From: JAJRVM01 sp963700515
GTDB lineage: Bacteria > Planctomycetota > Planctomycetia > Pirellulales > Pirellulaceae
Length of the DNA stretch: 64,000 nt
Reading direction: 5' to 3'
NCBI GenBank assembly: GCA_963700515.1
Contig: CAVOXY010000021.1
Location: 496,001 to 560,000, forward strand
The translations under genes and the position numbers were made by a program. Below the pieces are notes generated by a model. It did not search any database and was not told the DNA's origin. It was given only the letters and a program-made list of their open reading frames with translations. Of the stretch, positions 28,968 through 38,406 are shown piece by piece (within the stretch, counting starts at the first letter, position 1; each line of letters begins with the position of its first letter).

Positions 28968-30127
28968 ATGGGTTCGCTCATGGCTCGTGTCGTCTTGGCA
29001 ATGTCTGGTGGTGTGGATAGCAGTGTGGCGGCACACCTGCTGCAGCAAGAGGGACATGAAGTGATCGGCGTGTTCATGCGGCACGGTGAACAGGCCGTGG
29101 TATCGTGCGCGACGGAGGCGGCACCGCCCACTACGCTACCCGTGCTCAAAGTGCTCGCCAACCAAAGTCCCGCAGAGCAACATGTCCGAGCGGACCACAA
29201 GCAAGGCTGCTGCAGTGCAGCGGATGCCCAGGACGCTCGACGAGTTGCCGACCAATTGGATATTCCTTTCTATGCACTGAATTTTCAGGCCGAGTTCCGT
29301 CAGATCGTTGATTATTTCGTGGACGAGTATGTGCATGGACGCACACCAAATCCCTGCGTGGTCTGCAATCAGTGGCTCAAATTCGGCAAACTCTTCGACT
29401 ACGCCGATAGCGTGGGTGCCGAGTACGTCGCCACCGGCCACTACGCACGCTGTATCTTGTCCGCTGACGGCACCCCCTGGCTGTGCCGCGGGGTGGACCA
29501 CGATAAGGACCAGTCCTACGTGCTGTTCGGGATCAGCCATCAGCGTTTCCAGCGCATGCTGCTGCCGGTAGGCCAATTCCACAAGGCAGAAATTCGACGT
29601 ATGGCGAGCGAACTTGGACTGCGCGTGGCCGACAAGCGGGACAGCCAGGAGATCTGTTTCGTGACGTCTGGCAAACACGACGAATTCGTCAGGCAACGGC
29701 GTGGGGCACTCGGATACGAGCGGGAGAATCGTGACGACCGACGGGGAAATCGTCGGACACCATCGGCGGAATTGAGCGATTCACGGTCGGACAACGCAAG
29801 GGGCTGGGTATCGCCATGGGCGAGCCCTATTTTGTGGTCCGCATCGATCCGCAGTCGCGCGACGTGGTGATCGGCCGCCGCGCGGCACTGGCCAGGCAGG
29901 AATTGACGGCCGCCAGCGTGAATTGGCTAGCGCCCCCCCCGGCGGGGAGCATGCGATGTCGCGCCAAGATTCGCTACAACACGCCTCCTGCTCCGGCCAC
30001 GGCGACGCGGCTAGTGGATGGGCGATTGCACGTAGTTTTTGAGGACGCGTGTTTTGGCGTGGCTCCGGGGCAAGCGGTCGTCTGTTACGACGGAGATCGG
30101 GTGGTTTGTGGCGGCTGGATTGAGTGA
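28968..30127 (+). CDS. mnmA: tRNA-specific 2-thiouridylase MnmA (two frameshifts)
   Basis: MnmA adds sulfur to U34 of tRNA-Lys, -Glu and -Gln. Corrected, the protein is about 385 residues, the usual length or slightly more. The PP-loop SGGVDSS lies at residues 14-20. The first catalytic Cys is in TPNPCVVCNQWLKFG; Asp/His in ATGHYAR and DKDQSYVLF follow, and DSQEICFV carries the second Cys. The C-terminal beta-barrel region is read after two shifts, one near 29705 and one near 29773. The middle portion between shifts still reads GEIVGHH and FTVGQRKGLGIAMGEPYF in adjacent frames. Start at 28968 (AAGG upstream) or the in-frame ATG at 28980. Confidence 0.88.
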
Positions 30128-30329
30128 CGGGCGACGAATGAGCCGGTGAAATTGGTGCCTGGCCGCCGTTTGCTGCTACCTTTGGAGTGGGGAATCGGAT
30201 ATCATCGTGGTGCCAATCGTGGCATCACGTGGTGTGGCCTTTTCGCAGTGGTGTAGTGGGCCGCATGATGCAACATTGATTCTGTCGAGAGAACACGTTT
30301 GGGCTGGATTGCCATATGGGGGTTCACTC

Positions 30330-31349
30330 ATGATCGGTCAGCTACTGGTTCTGCTTGGGCAAGCTCCACTGGGAGGCAAGTTTGAATGGTGGATGTTCAT
30401 CGTTTATGCCTTCGCGATCATCGCCGCGATGGTGATCCTGGTGTTGCTCATTTTCATTCCCATTTACGGCAAGATGTGGTTTCAGGCATTCATGTCCGAT
30501 GCGGATGTGAGTTTCACGAGTCTGGTGGGGATGGGTTTTCGGCAGGTGAATCCGCGGGTGATGGTCCAGGCGAAGATCATGGCGGCTCAAGCGGGTCTCG
30601 ACATCAATCGTCGCACGGGCATCAGTACGGCTCGCTTGGAGGCCCATTACCTGGCCGGCGGCAACGTGATGAACGTGATCCATGCGATCATTGCGGCGCA
30701 TCGAGCTGATATCGACCTCGATTTTGACCGGGCGGCGGCCATCGATCTGGCGGGACGTGACGTGATGGACGCGGTTCGAACCAGTGTGCATCCGAAGGTG
30801 ATCGACTGTCCCGATCCGCGGCGCAGCGGCAAGACGACGCTCAGCGCGATTGCCCGTAACGGCGTGGAGCTGCGAATTCGCGCCCGGGTGACGGTGCGCA
30901 CGAACCTGGAGCAATTGATTGGCGGTGCGACCGAAGAGACGGTGATCGCTCGTGTGGGCGAAGGCATCATTACGTCGATCGGTTCGGCGAACACGCATCT
31001 TGAGGTGCTGGAGAACCCGGATCGGATTACGCGAGCCGTGTTGTCACGTGGCCTGGATGCTCATACGGCGTTTGCGATCGTCTCGATCGACATTGCGGAT
31101 ATTGATGTGGGCGAGAACATCGGTGCGCGACTGCAGGCCGATCAAGCCGAGGCGGATACGCGGGTCGCGCGAGCTCGAGCCGAGAGTCGGCGGGCGGAAG
31201 CGGTGGCGGCGGAGCAGGAGATGAAGGCCAAGGTGGCCGAGAACCGTGCTCGCCTGGTGATGGCCGAGGCGGAGGTCCCGCTGGCCATGGCCGACGCCTT
31301 TCGCAGTGGCAACATCTGTTCGACCGCGAGTACCGAGGACCCTACGTAG
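30330..31349 (+). CDS. floA: flotillin-like protein FloA
   Basis: This is 339 residues, the family length, from ATG 30330 with GGGGG about eight bases upstream. One strong membrane helix (FIVYAFAIIAAMVILVLLIF) is followed by the FloA/YqfA signature FIPIYGKMWFQAFMSDADVS, VNPRVMVQAKIMAAQAGLD and HYLAGGNVMNVIHAIIAAH. The SPFH region (VGEGIITSIGSA) leads into an Ala/Glu/Arg coiled coil (ADTRVARARAESRRAEAV). FloA scaffolds lipid microdomains that help signalling and secretion. It lies 200 bases downstream of mnmA and is probably separately transcribed. Together with the truncated gene at 216-810, the window holds two flotillin-type genes. Confidence 0.93.
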   Translation: MIGQLLVLLGQAPLGGKFEWWMFIVYAFAIIAAMVILVLLIFIPIYGKMWFQAFMSDADVSFTSLVGMGFRQVNPRVMVQAKIMAAQAGLDINRRTGISTARLEAHYLAGGNVMNVIHAIIAAHRADIDLDFDRAAAIDLAGRDVMDAVRTSVHPKVIDCPDPRRSGKTTLSAIARNGVELRIRARVTVRTNLEQLIGGATEETVIARVGEGIITSIGSANTHLEVLENPDRITRAVLSRGLDAHTAFAIVSIDIADIDVGENIGARLQADQAEADTRVARARAESRRAEAVAAEQEMKAKVAENRARLVMAEAEVPLAMADAFRSGNICSTASTEDPT

Positions 31350-31431
31350 AACGGAATTCGTCCGCGGCTTCATTCAGCGCAGTAACCGGCGCACGAAAGA
31401 TCCACGCCGGAACGATCCCCAATGAGCTCGC

Positions 31432-31959
31432 CTACCGAAACAACTCGCCCACGGCGAAACGCCAACCAGCCACCACATCGCTGGCGTCGACTTCCGCGTT
31501 CTCGCTGAGCACGACAATATTGTCAGCGGATCGATAGACATGCAGGGTCCTGGTACCTGGGTCAATCAACATGACCATGCGTGTGCCAGCGGAAAGCCAG
31601 CCCAGGGCCTTCTCTTCGACTTCCGAAAAGGTATCGCCCGGTGAAATCACTTCACCGACCAGGTCGGGCGGCAAGTGGCAGATATCCGGCATCCTCTTCC
31701 AATTGCGCAAGTCGTGCACTACTCACGAACGCCACATCAGGGGCACGGACAGTATCCGGATCGCGAGAAATTAGAAAGCCGGTCTCTGCTGCAAAGACAA
31801 CTCCCAAGTTCTCTCAGCGGACATGATTTCCCAAAACGAGTCCCACGTTGTGGGCCACGCGGCCGTGGCGGCCTCCCGCCGGCGACATCATGTGCAGCTC
31901 TCCCGAAATCAACTCATATCGATTCCCATCATCGGGCATCTCCAAGAGTTGCTCTGGCG
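31432..31959 (-). pseudogene. Uma2-family nuclease relic, 5' end replaced by repeat
   Basis: The C-terminal part (PPDLVGEVISPGDTFSEVEE, MVMLIDPGTRTLHVYRS) is the Uma2 PD-(D/E)xK core, with the Asp of LIDP and the Glu of VGEVISP. Upstream in another frame are MPDDGNRYELISGEL, HMMSPAGGRHGRVAHNV and FLISRDPDTVRAPDVAFVS, which are the earlier Uma2 segments. Between them lie an in-frame TGA (31816-31814) and one frameshift near 31690. The start codon is missing: the frame runs straight into a palindromic repeat at 31953. This is a dead or heavily damaged gene. Confidence 0.75.
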
Positions 31960-32132
31960 GGCTCAGCTACGTAGCTGAAGCCGCCGTGGCTTCGAGCGGC
32001 AGCCGGCGTCGAAGTATCCTCGGGCTCACTGAGCCCTGGCTGGGCTCAGCTAGCGTAGCTGAAGCCGCCGAGGCTTCAGCGGCTAGCGGCGTCGGTTGCT
32101 CGGGTTCACTGAGCCCTGGCGGGCTCAGCTAC
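31953..32132. repeat. diverged copies of the 76-bp palindromic unit
   Basis: A partial unit (CTGGCGGGCTCAGCTAC) is followed by two units starting GTAGCTGAAGCCGCC at 31971 and 32055, with single-base insertions relative to the 28-kb array. They separate the Uma2 relic from the TIM-barrel gene and overlap both. Confidence 0.88.
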
Positions 32133-33074
32133 GGCGTCTCCAGGGCAATCGTTCAAGTAGCGGCGAGCTCGATTGATTTCGTTGGTGATAGCGTCGGTGG
32201 AATCGAGGATGGGAACGCCTCGCGGTACCGGATGCATGAAGATCTCGGTGTAGCCCTGATAGTTGATTTTTCGCAGAGCAGCCAGGATGGGCCGAAAGTC
32301 GAGCGGTCCGCGGCCGGGCATCTGGAGCATCTCCTGCTCTTTGGGCAGCTTGGTTTGCGAGCCCATGCCGTGCTGTTGAGCGTAGAAGAATTTTACGTCG
32401 GAACCCAATTCCTCAGCAAGTTTCGCGATTAGCTGTGGGTCTTGTGGCAGGTGATGAGGAGCCAGTGCGATCCCCAGGTTGGGCGACTTTGGCAGCTCGC
32501 CAAACCAGCGAATACTGTCGGGCGAGTGAATCAGACTGTGGGTGTGATTCTCGATGGCCACGATACAGCCTGTCGTTTCAGCCGCCTCCGTGTGTGGTTT
32601 CATTTCTTCCACGAAGCGTCGTACAGCCAGTTTGAGTTCGTCGCCTTGCAGGTCTTGAGGGCCATGTGCACCGGTGACCAGGACGACCCCCTTCCCGCCA
32701 ATCCGGGCGGCCAATTGCATTTCGTTTCGGAGATTCAACGGACCGAGTCGATAGCAGGTGATGCAGCCAAGTCTGACTGCGTGCTGTTGGAGCAGTTGCG
32801 CAAACTGTTCTATCCCCATCTCATCGATCTGCTCACGCTGGTTGCCATGAACCTTGGGCCAGATATCGAGGGCGTCGGCGCCTGTCTTCTTCACTTCGGC
32901 AGTGACTTGCCGTACATCCGCATAACCGTACATGGCCGATGCCAGGATGAAGTTCAGCTGAAACGGTGACGCTGGCGACCGCGCGACGGAATTGCGTGGC
33001 AAGATGAGTGTGGCCGCAGCACTAAGACAGCCGGCCAGGTAACTGCGTCGTGAAATCGTCGTGTCGAGTGTCAT
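32106..33074 (-). CDS. sugar phosphate isomerase/epimerase (xylose isomerase-like TIM barrel)
   Basis: This encodes 322 residues with a Tat-like signal (ISRRSYLAGCLSAAATL). The TIM barrel of the AP endonuclease 2/xylose-isomerase family is seen in DALDIWPKVHG, CIVAIENHTHSL (metal-ligand Glu), KFFYAQQHGM and YTEIFMHPVPRG. Members isomerise or epimerise sugars in catabolic loci. The last nine or so residues (AVAEPARAQ) and the stop are encoded by a palindromic repeat unit, so the native C-terminus may have been altered. The start ATG overlaps the stop of a short upstream relic. Confidence 0.82.
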   Translation of the reverse strand: MTLDTTISRRSYLAGCLSAAATLILPRNSVARSPASPFQLNFILASAMYGYADVRQVTAEVKKTGADALDIWPKVHGNQREQIDEMGIEQFAQLLQQHAVRLGCITCYRLGPLNLRNEMQLAARIGGKGVVLVTGAHGPQDLQGDELKLAVRRFVEEMKPHTEAAETTGCIVAIENHTHSLIHSPDSIRWFGELPKSPNLGIALAPHHLPQDPQLIAKLAEELGSDVKFFYAQQHGMGSQTKLPKEQEMLQMPGRGPLDFRPILAALRKINYQGYTEIFMHPVPRGVPILDSTDAITNEINRARRYLNDCPGDAVAEPARAQ

Positions 33075-33131
33075 GGGCCTTCCAGCAGTTCGAGTTGAAC
33101 GTCATCGAGCCAGATTTTCCCGGATTGCTTC
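33075..33131 (-). pseudogene. short relic of a gene 3' end (KIWLDDVQLE motif)
   Basis: The frame reads VKQSGKIWLDDVQLELLEGP and stops at a TGA overlapping the ATG of the TIM-barrel gene. GKIWLDDVQLE is a typical C-terminal strand of planctomycete carbohydrate-binding-like domains. The rest of the gene is absent. Confidence 0.4.
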
Positions 33132-33142
33132 ACGTCATGATG

Positions 33143-34588
33143 TCATTGGTGTTTAATGCTCAGAGCCACATCGACGACGAATTCCGGTGACGCCAGACTT
33201 TTTGCCCCACCGTCGTGCTGAAACGTTTCGTTCTTGTCGACGGTTCCGGTCTTCGTATTGACCCAATCGGCTCGGTAATGCCCCGCGGGCAGGTTGAGGC
33301 TGAGTTTCCTTTGCACGGGCTGGCCAAGTTCCTCGAGATCCAGCTTCTTCGGCAATGTCAGGTGCAAGTAGATAGCATATGCCCTACCCTGCTCTGCCAG
33401 CGCTCGGGCCTCCGTGCCTGCGGGGATATCCGCGATGATTGTCTCATCCGGTTTCAAGCGGATGAAGTCGAACGACTCCATGAAGTCACGCAGGATGGAC
33501 AGTTGCTTCCTGAGTGCGGGGCTACCGCCGCCGGGTGACTTGTAATCGAGGAAGTCGCCGCGAGGATGCTGCGCGGTAAACGAGTAATCAAGGCTATTGT
33601 AGAGCGCTCCGCCGGCGATGATGAAATCCCAGCCTTCCGTGCGGTAGAGTAGATCCTCCTGGCCGCGAAACCCTGTTTCATTCTCGCCGATCACCTTATT
33701 CAGGCCGAAGTTCATCGCCACGGTGTCGGGTGGGACGCAGTAGTGAAAATTATAGATCGACACGCTGGGGTGAGGATCTTTCACTTTCTGCCGACCGTTG
33801 GCGATGTTCAGGGCGATCAAATGGCGGTGGGGTAAGGAGTCTTCGGTGCGAACGATTTCATCGATGATGCGATGTTGCCACGGCATGGTCACGCCGCCAA
33901 AGTAGGGTTCATTGCAGATTTCATAATAGAGATTGTCGAAGCTGTTAAGTTCCAGGACGATTTTTCGCGTCACCGCCAGTTGAGCTTCGAGCAGCTTCGG
34001 GTGCTTTAGCGTGTAGACTTCTTCCCGGCCGCAGGTGGGGACATCATTGACATTATTGGCTGGATTCATGGGACTGGCGGTCCACATGGCGTCTTCATAC
34101 ATCGGGCAGAATAAGTTGAACTCGACGACCACACCTCGCGACTGAGCGTGCCGCATGAAATCATGTAGTCGTTGAAAATAGGCGGCGTCCCATTTGTTGA
34201 GGTCAAATTTGTTGCCGGCGTCGAAATAGCCGGGCGTATCACTGCGGGCCCACGGGCAGACAAATCGCAGTGGCTTGGGAGCGAGCGTGTTGTCGGTGAT
34301 GTTGAACGAATCGGTCGTCTCGCGGTACACGCCGCTGAACGTGCGGGTGAGGTTGAGTTTGTCTGCGGCCAGGGTGTCGAGATAGGCCGCAAAGTCAAAA
34401 TCGAGATTCATCACCGCCCCGTAGTGTTCACCCGACGTGATGAGCAGCGTTGGTGTGTCACGCCAGAGAAAATAGTGCGGGTTCTCCGGGTGCAGTGCCA
34501 GCGGCTGCTGCGACTCGGCGGCAGGCGGAACGAACCAGCAGAAGCTCAAAAGGACCAGCGTAACCGACGTGAATCTGAATGTGTTCAT
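33143..34588 (-). CDS. secreted glycoside hydrolase-like protein (cellulase-type TIM barrel)
   Basis: This is 481 residues with a signal peptide (TSVTLVLLSFCWFVPPAAES). An (alpha/beta)8 barrel of the GH5/clan A or DUF4038 kind is suggested by YYEICNEPYFGGVTMPWQ, where the N-E pair fits the acid/base. VIGENETGFRG provides a candidate nucleophile Glu. A C-terminal beta domain (RKLSLNLPAGHYRADWVNTK) closes the protein. It probably hydrolyses a polysaccharide outside the cytoplasm; the substrate is unknown. Its start codon abuts an IS1634-type relic, so its original promoter may be lost. Confidence 0.8.
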   Translation of the reverse strand: MNTFRFTSVTLVLLSFCWFVPPAAESQQPLALHPENPHYFLWRDTPTLLITSGEHYGAVMNLDFDFAAYLDTLAADKLNLTRTFSGVYRETTDSFNITDNTLAPKPLRFVCPWARSDTPGYFDAGNKFDLNKWDAAYFQRLHDFMRHAQSRGVVVEFNLFCPMYEDAMWTASPMNPANNVNDVPTCGREEVYTLKHPKLLEAQLAVTRKIVLELNSFDNLYYEICNEPYFGGVTMPWQHRIIDEIVRTEDSLPHRHLIALNIANGRQKVKDPHPSVSIYNFHYCVPPDTVAMNFGLNKVIGENETGFRGQEDLLYRTEGWDFIIAGGALYNSLDYSFTAQHPRGDFLDYKSPGGGSPALRKQLSILRDFMESFDFIRLKPDETIIADIPAGTEARALAEQGRAYAIYLHLTLPKKLDLEELGQPVQRKLSLNLPAGHYRADWVNTKTGTVDKNETFQHDGGAKSLASPEFVVDVALSIKHQ

Positions 34589-35232
34589 ACGTCAAGAGCA
34601 TTCTCCAGCAGGAACAATGTGCCACGCTGATTGCCTATGAGATCCACACGACGCGAGAGTACAAGCATATCTATCCTAAAAAGGGTCGTCCCACCCAGGG
34701 CACGCCCAAGAAGATTGTCTGGAAAAACGTCTACTCGCTCTCCTTCACGGTGGACGGCGATGCGGTTCAGTTCGAGGAGACCACGGATGGCATCTTCCCG
34801 CTGATCACCAATCTGGACGCCGACACACATCCGGCCAAGAAAGTGTTGGAAATCTACAAATTTCAGCCGTTTCTGGAAAAGCGACATTCCCAGATTAAGA
34901 CGTATCAGGAGATCGCGCCTGTCTACCTCAAGAATTCCGAACGCGTCGTCGCCTTTCTCCATGTCCACGTCATGGCCTTGATGGTGTCGGCCTTGATCGA
35001 GCGAAAGCTCCGCCTGGCGATGCGGAAGAACAAAATCCGTTCCCTTCCGATCTACCCGGAGGAGCGACCATGTCCCTCCCCGACCATCTTCGATATCGTG
35101 CGACTGTTCCGAAACGTAGAAAGGTATGAAGTCACGGTGGGTGATGACATCAACATCTTCCCCGCGCAACTGACCGACCTACAGAAACAAGTGCTGGAGC
35201 TCTTGGAAGTGCCCATCGCTGCCTATCAATAG
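34585..35232 (+). pseudogene. IS1634-type (IS4-like) transposase, C-terminal fragment
   Basis: The frame reads ILQQEQCATLIAYEIHTTRE then YKFQPFLEKRHSQIKTYQEI, AFLHVHVMALMVSALIERKL and ends LELLEVPIAAYQ. The Y-x-x-R/x-F-L-E-K-R-H segment is the conserved DDE-Glu region of IS1634-like transposases. Only the last 210 or so residues remain; the N-terminal catalytic Asp residues are missing. The fragment begins right at the start codon of the divergent glycosidase, so an insertion and deletion event likely shaped this junction. No terminal inverted repeats are evident. Confidence 0.8.
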
Positions 35233-36098
35233 GTCGTACCACCAGTTGTCATGCTGGAACCCAGCCACTGGAAGGATCTGGCTCTTCCGCATTGGTCGTG
35301 GATAAATCATCAAAAAGGAGGTTTGTTGGAGTCCCCTGGAGCCATTCCCGTCGCCGTCGCCATCGGTCGCTTCACCTTCGGCCGCAGGCCCCCCAAATTC
35401 GATGGGCCAACATGGTCTCCATGATCAAGATGCTCGCCAGGCCCATGAATTTGGTGGGGCCAGAGGCGGTGAGCGATCGGTGGCAGAGGCAGAGGGAAAT
35501 GGCGCAAGGGGCGACCCCCGTGCCATTCCTTGAGCCGGAGTCGGAGGGAGCTTGCTGTGCTCTGAGTCCTGAGAAATGTTGAAGCAACAAGGATCTGCTG
35601 ATGACGAAACACACCGCGTGTGAGAAAATCAGATTGTGGCGTTCCTGTTTCTGTCATTCCGCTTTGGGACATTCGAAATTGTTTCGTCTTTCGTGCTTCG
35701 GATTTCGCATTTGCTCACGGCACCGGGTCATGATGCCGCATGTTGAACAGCGAGTCAATGATGGCGTAATTCGATTGCGCCTTCTGGATGGAATTGCGGC
35801 TGGCGTTTCATCCGCCGACGGGACGATGGCGAGTTTCACGCCCGGCTACACGCGTAATCGGTCGAGCCCCGGTCGCCGGCCCGGCGAGTCTGGCGGCGAA
35901 TATCCGACTGGGGCAGTCCACCGGAATTGACAACTGCGCGACTCCCACGCATGCTGGCAAGTACATCGCATTGCGAGCGAGTTTTCGAAGCCTGCAGGGT
36001 TGGTATGCTCTGTAGTACGGCGGTTCATTGACGCGTCCCCTGTATCTGGCTCGGCCCTGCTGCCGCGGATGAAGCAACTTGTTGTGGCGAGAGAGCGC
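35233..36098. other. intergenic region with a long inverted repeat
   Basis: No gene is convincing. Arms at 35387-35408 and 35440-35461 form a near-perfect hairpin. The segment may include the right end of the IS relic. Confidence 0.45.
35387..35461. repeat. imperfect 22-bp inverted repeat, 31-base loop
   Basis: The left arm GGCCCCCCAAATTCGATG and the right arm (reverse complement GGCCCCACCAAATTCATG) pair over about 21 of 23 positions. No terminator T-tract follows. Confidence 0.75.
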
Positions 36099-38381
36099 AT
36101 GATGATGAGAAGATTGACTGGGTATCCGTGTTGGATCTGTTTGTGGGTCTGCGTTGTCTGTCTCTCGCAGCTTGGCGGATCCGAGGCGGGCGGGGGAGCT
36201 TTGGAGGTCGACACGGGCGAAGGCCAGTTGACGCTCGACCGAATTTTCGGCAATGGCGAATTCCGTGCAGCAAGCGTTTCGACACGGTGGCTTGGCACCG
36301 CCGCGGCATATACCGTGCTGGAGAAACCGACGGACGTTGGTGAGGCGATTGTGCGCCATGTGTGCGACAGTGACCTGAGTGAGGTCTTGGTGCCGGCCGA
36401 GCGTCTGGTGCCCCCGGGGAGCGACCGTGCGTTGCCGGTGCAAGACTACAGTCTGTCGGCCGACAATTCCCTGGTGTTGATCTACACCAACTCCCAACGT
36501 GTGTGGCGGCAGAATACACGCGGCGACTACTGGCTGCTCGACCGTTCCAGCCACGAGCTGAGGAAGTTGGGAGGTGACGCCAAGGCCGCGACGCTCATGT
36601 TCGCCGCGATTTCGCCTACGGGCCGCCACGTGGCCTACGTGCGTGACCGCAATCTGTACGTGGAAGATCTGGTGAGCCGTGAGATTCGGCAACTCACGCA
36701 GGCCGATTCGCCGAACATCATCAACGGGACTTTCGACTGGGTCTATGAAGAAGAATTGTCGCTGCGCAACGGGTGGCGTTGGAGCCCGGACGGACAATCG
36801 ATCGCTTTCTGGCAGCTTGACACCAGCGGTGTGCCGCAGTTCCCGCTGGTCAACAATACGGACGAGCTCTATCCGACCGTGCGCTGGTTTCCCTATCCGA
36901 AAGTCGGCCAACAGAATTCAGCCTGCCGGGTCGGAGTCATCGCTGTAGCCGGTGGCGACGTGCGCTGGTTGAAGGTGCCCGGGGATGCACGCGATAACTA
37001 CATCGCTCGCATGGAGTGGATCGATTCGCGGCAGGTCGTCCTGCAGCAGCTCAATAGGCGGCAGAACACCATACGTGTTATGCTGGCCGACACGCAGACG
37101 GGCGATGTCACAACACTCCTTACCGAATGCGATGACGCCTGGGTCGACGTGCACGACGAGATGTACTGGTTCGATCAGGCAGCACGCTTCACCTGGATCA
37201 GTGAGCGGGACGGATGGAGGCACGTTTATCTGGTGGATCGCGTGGGCGGTGAACCGAAGCTGGTTACGCCGGGTGCGTACGATGTGATTCGATTGCTGAC
37301 GGTAGATGAAGCCAGCCAATGTCTCTACTTCCTGGCCTCGCCTGACAACGCGTGCCAGCAGTATTTGTACCGGGTGCAGATGGATGGAACGGGGTTGACC
37401 AGGATCACTCCTCCAGACGAGCGAGGCTGGTTTGACTACAACATCTCGCCCGACGGCCGGGCCGCGATGGTGACATCGTCCGCGACCGATCGTCCACCAC
37501 ACACGGAAATCGTCAGTCTGCCCGAGCACAAACGGATGCGCATGCTGGAGGAGAACACCCTGCTGCGACAGAACTTCGAGAAGTTGGACCGCGGGGCGAC
37601 GGAGTTCTTTCGCGTCGACATCGGTGACGGTGTGCAGTTGGACGGCTGGTGCATGCTTCCGCCGCACCTGGATGCCTCCAAGAAATACCCGTTGCTGGTC
37701 CACGTGTATGGCGAACCTGCAGGCCAGACGGTGCTCGATCGATGGGGTGGCAACAACTATCTGTGGCACCTGATGTTGGCCCAACAAGGGTATGTGATCA
37801 TGAGCTTCGACAACCGTGGGACTCCCGCTCCGCGCGGCCGAAGTTGGCGCAAGTGTGTTTACAGGCAGATCGGCGTGCTGGCTCCCAAGGAGCAGGCTGC
37901 TGCGTTACAGGCGGTGTTGCGCGAGCGGCCGTATCTCGATCCCGACCGAGTGGGTATCTGGGGTTGGAGTGGTGGCGGTTCCATGACCTTGAACGCCATC
38001 TTCAAGTACCCCGAACTCTACAAGACGGCGATCTCCATCGCTCCCGTGCCGAATCAGCGCTATTACGACTCGATTTATCAGGAACGCTACATGGGTCTGC
38101 CGGGAGACAACGTGGAAGGGTTTTGGCAGGGGTCGGCGATCAATTTCGCAAGCCAGCTCCAAGGCAACCTGCTGTTGGTTCACGGGACCGGTGACGACAA
38201 CTGCCACTACCAGACCATGGAGAAACTGATCAACGAGTTGATTCGCTGCAACAAGCAATTCTCGATGATGGCCTATCCCAATCGCTCGCACTCGATTAAT
38301 GAAGGAACCAACACCACGCGCCACCTGCGCCAGCTGATGACGGATTACCTGGAAGCGAAGCTGCCGACCGGGGAGCGTTGA
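36099..38381 (+). CDS. exported S9 family peptidase (dipeptidyl peptidase IV type)
   Basis: This is 760 residues from ATG 36099 (GAGAGAG upstream), beginning with a membrane or signal helix. The N-terminal beta-propeller includes NGTFDWVYEEELSLRNGWRW; the DWVYEEE double Glu fixes the substrate N-terminus and is diagnostic for DPP IV. The C-terminal hydrolase has GWSGGGSM with the catalytic Ser, GTGDDNCHY with the Asp and PNRSHSI with the His. It would cleave X-Pro or X-Ala dipeptides from peptides outside the cytoplasm. It stands alone, 25 bases before the end of a convergent nitrilase gene. Confidence 0.93.
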   Translation: MMMRRLTGYPCWICLWVCVVCLSQLGGSEAGGGALEVDTGEGQLTLDRIFGNGEFRAASVSTRWLGTAAAYTVLEKPTDVGEAIVRHVCDSDLSEVLVPAERLVPPGSDRALPVQDYSLSADNSLVLIYTNSQRVWRQNTRGDYWLLDRSSHELRKLGGDAKAATLMFAAISPTGRHVAYVRDRNLYVEDLVSREIRQLTQADSPNIINGTFDWVYEEELSLRNGWRWSPDGQSIAFWQLDTSGVPQFPLVNNTDELYPTVRWFPYPKVGQQNSACRVGVIAVAGGDVRWLKVPGDARDNYIARMEWIDSRQVVLQQLNRRQNTIRVMLADTQTGDVTTLLTECDDAWVDVHDEMYWFDQAARFTWISERDGWRHVYLVDRVGGEPKLVTPGAYDVIRLLTVDEASQCLYFLASPDNACQQYLYRVQMDGTGLTRITPPDERGWFDYNISPDGRAAMVTSSATDRPPHTEIVSLPEHKRMRMLEENTLLRQNFEKLDRGATEFFRVDIGDGVQLDGWCMLPPHLDASKKYPLLVHVYGEPAGQTVLDRWGGNNYLWHLMLAQQGYVIMSFDNRGTPAPRGRSWRKCVYRQIGVLAPKEQAAALQAVLRERPYLDPDRVGIWGWSGGGSMTLNAIFKYPELYKTAISIAPVPNQRYYDSIYQERYMGLPGDNVEGFWQGSAINFASQLQGNLLLVHGTGDDNCHYQTMEKLINELIRCNKQFSMMAYPNRSHSINEGTNTTRHLRQLMTDYLEAKLPTGER

Positions 38382-38406
38382 TGGTCGTGCGGCTACAGAG
38401 ATACAA

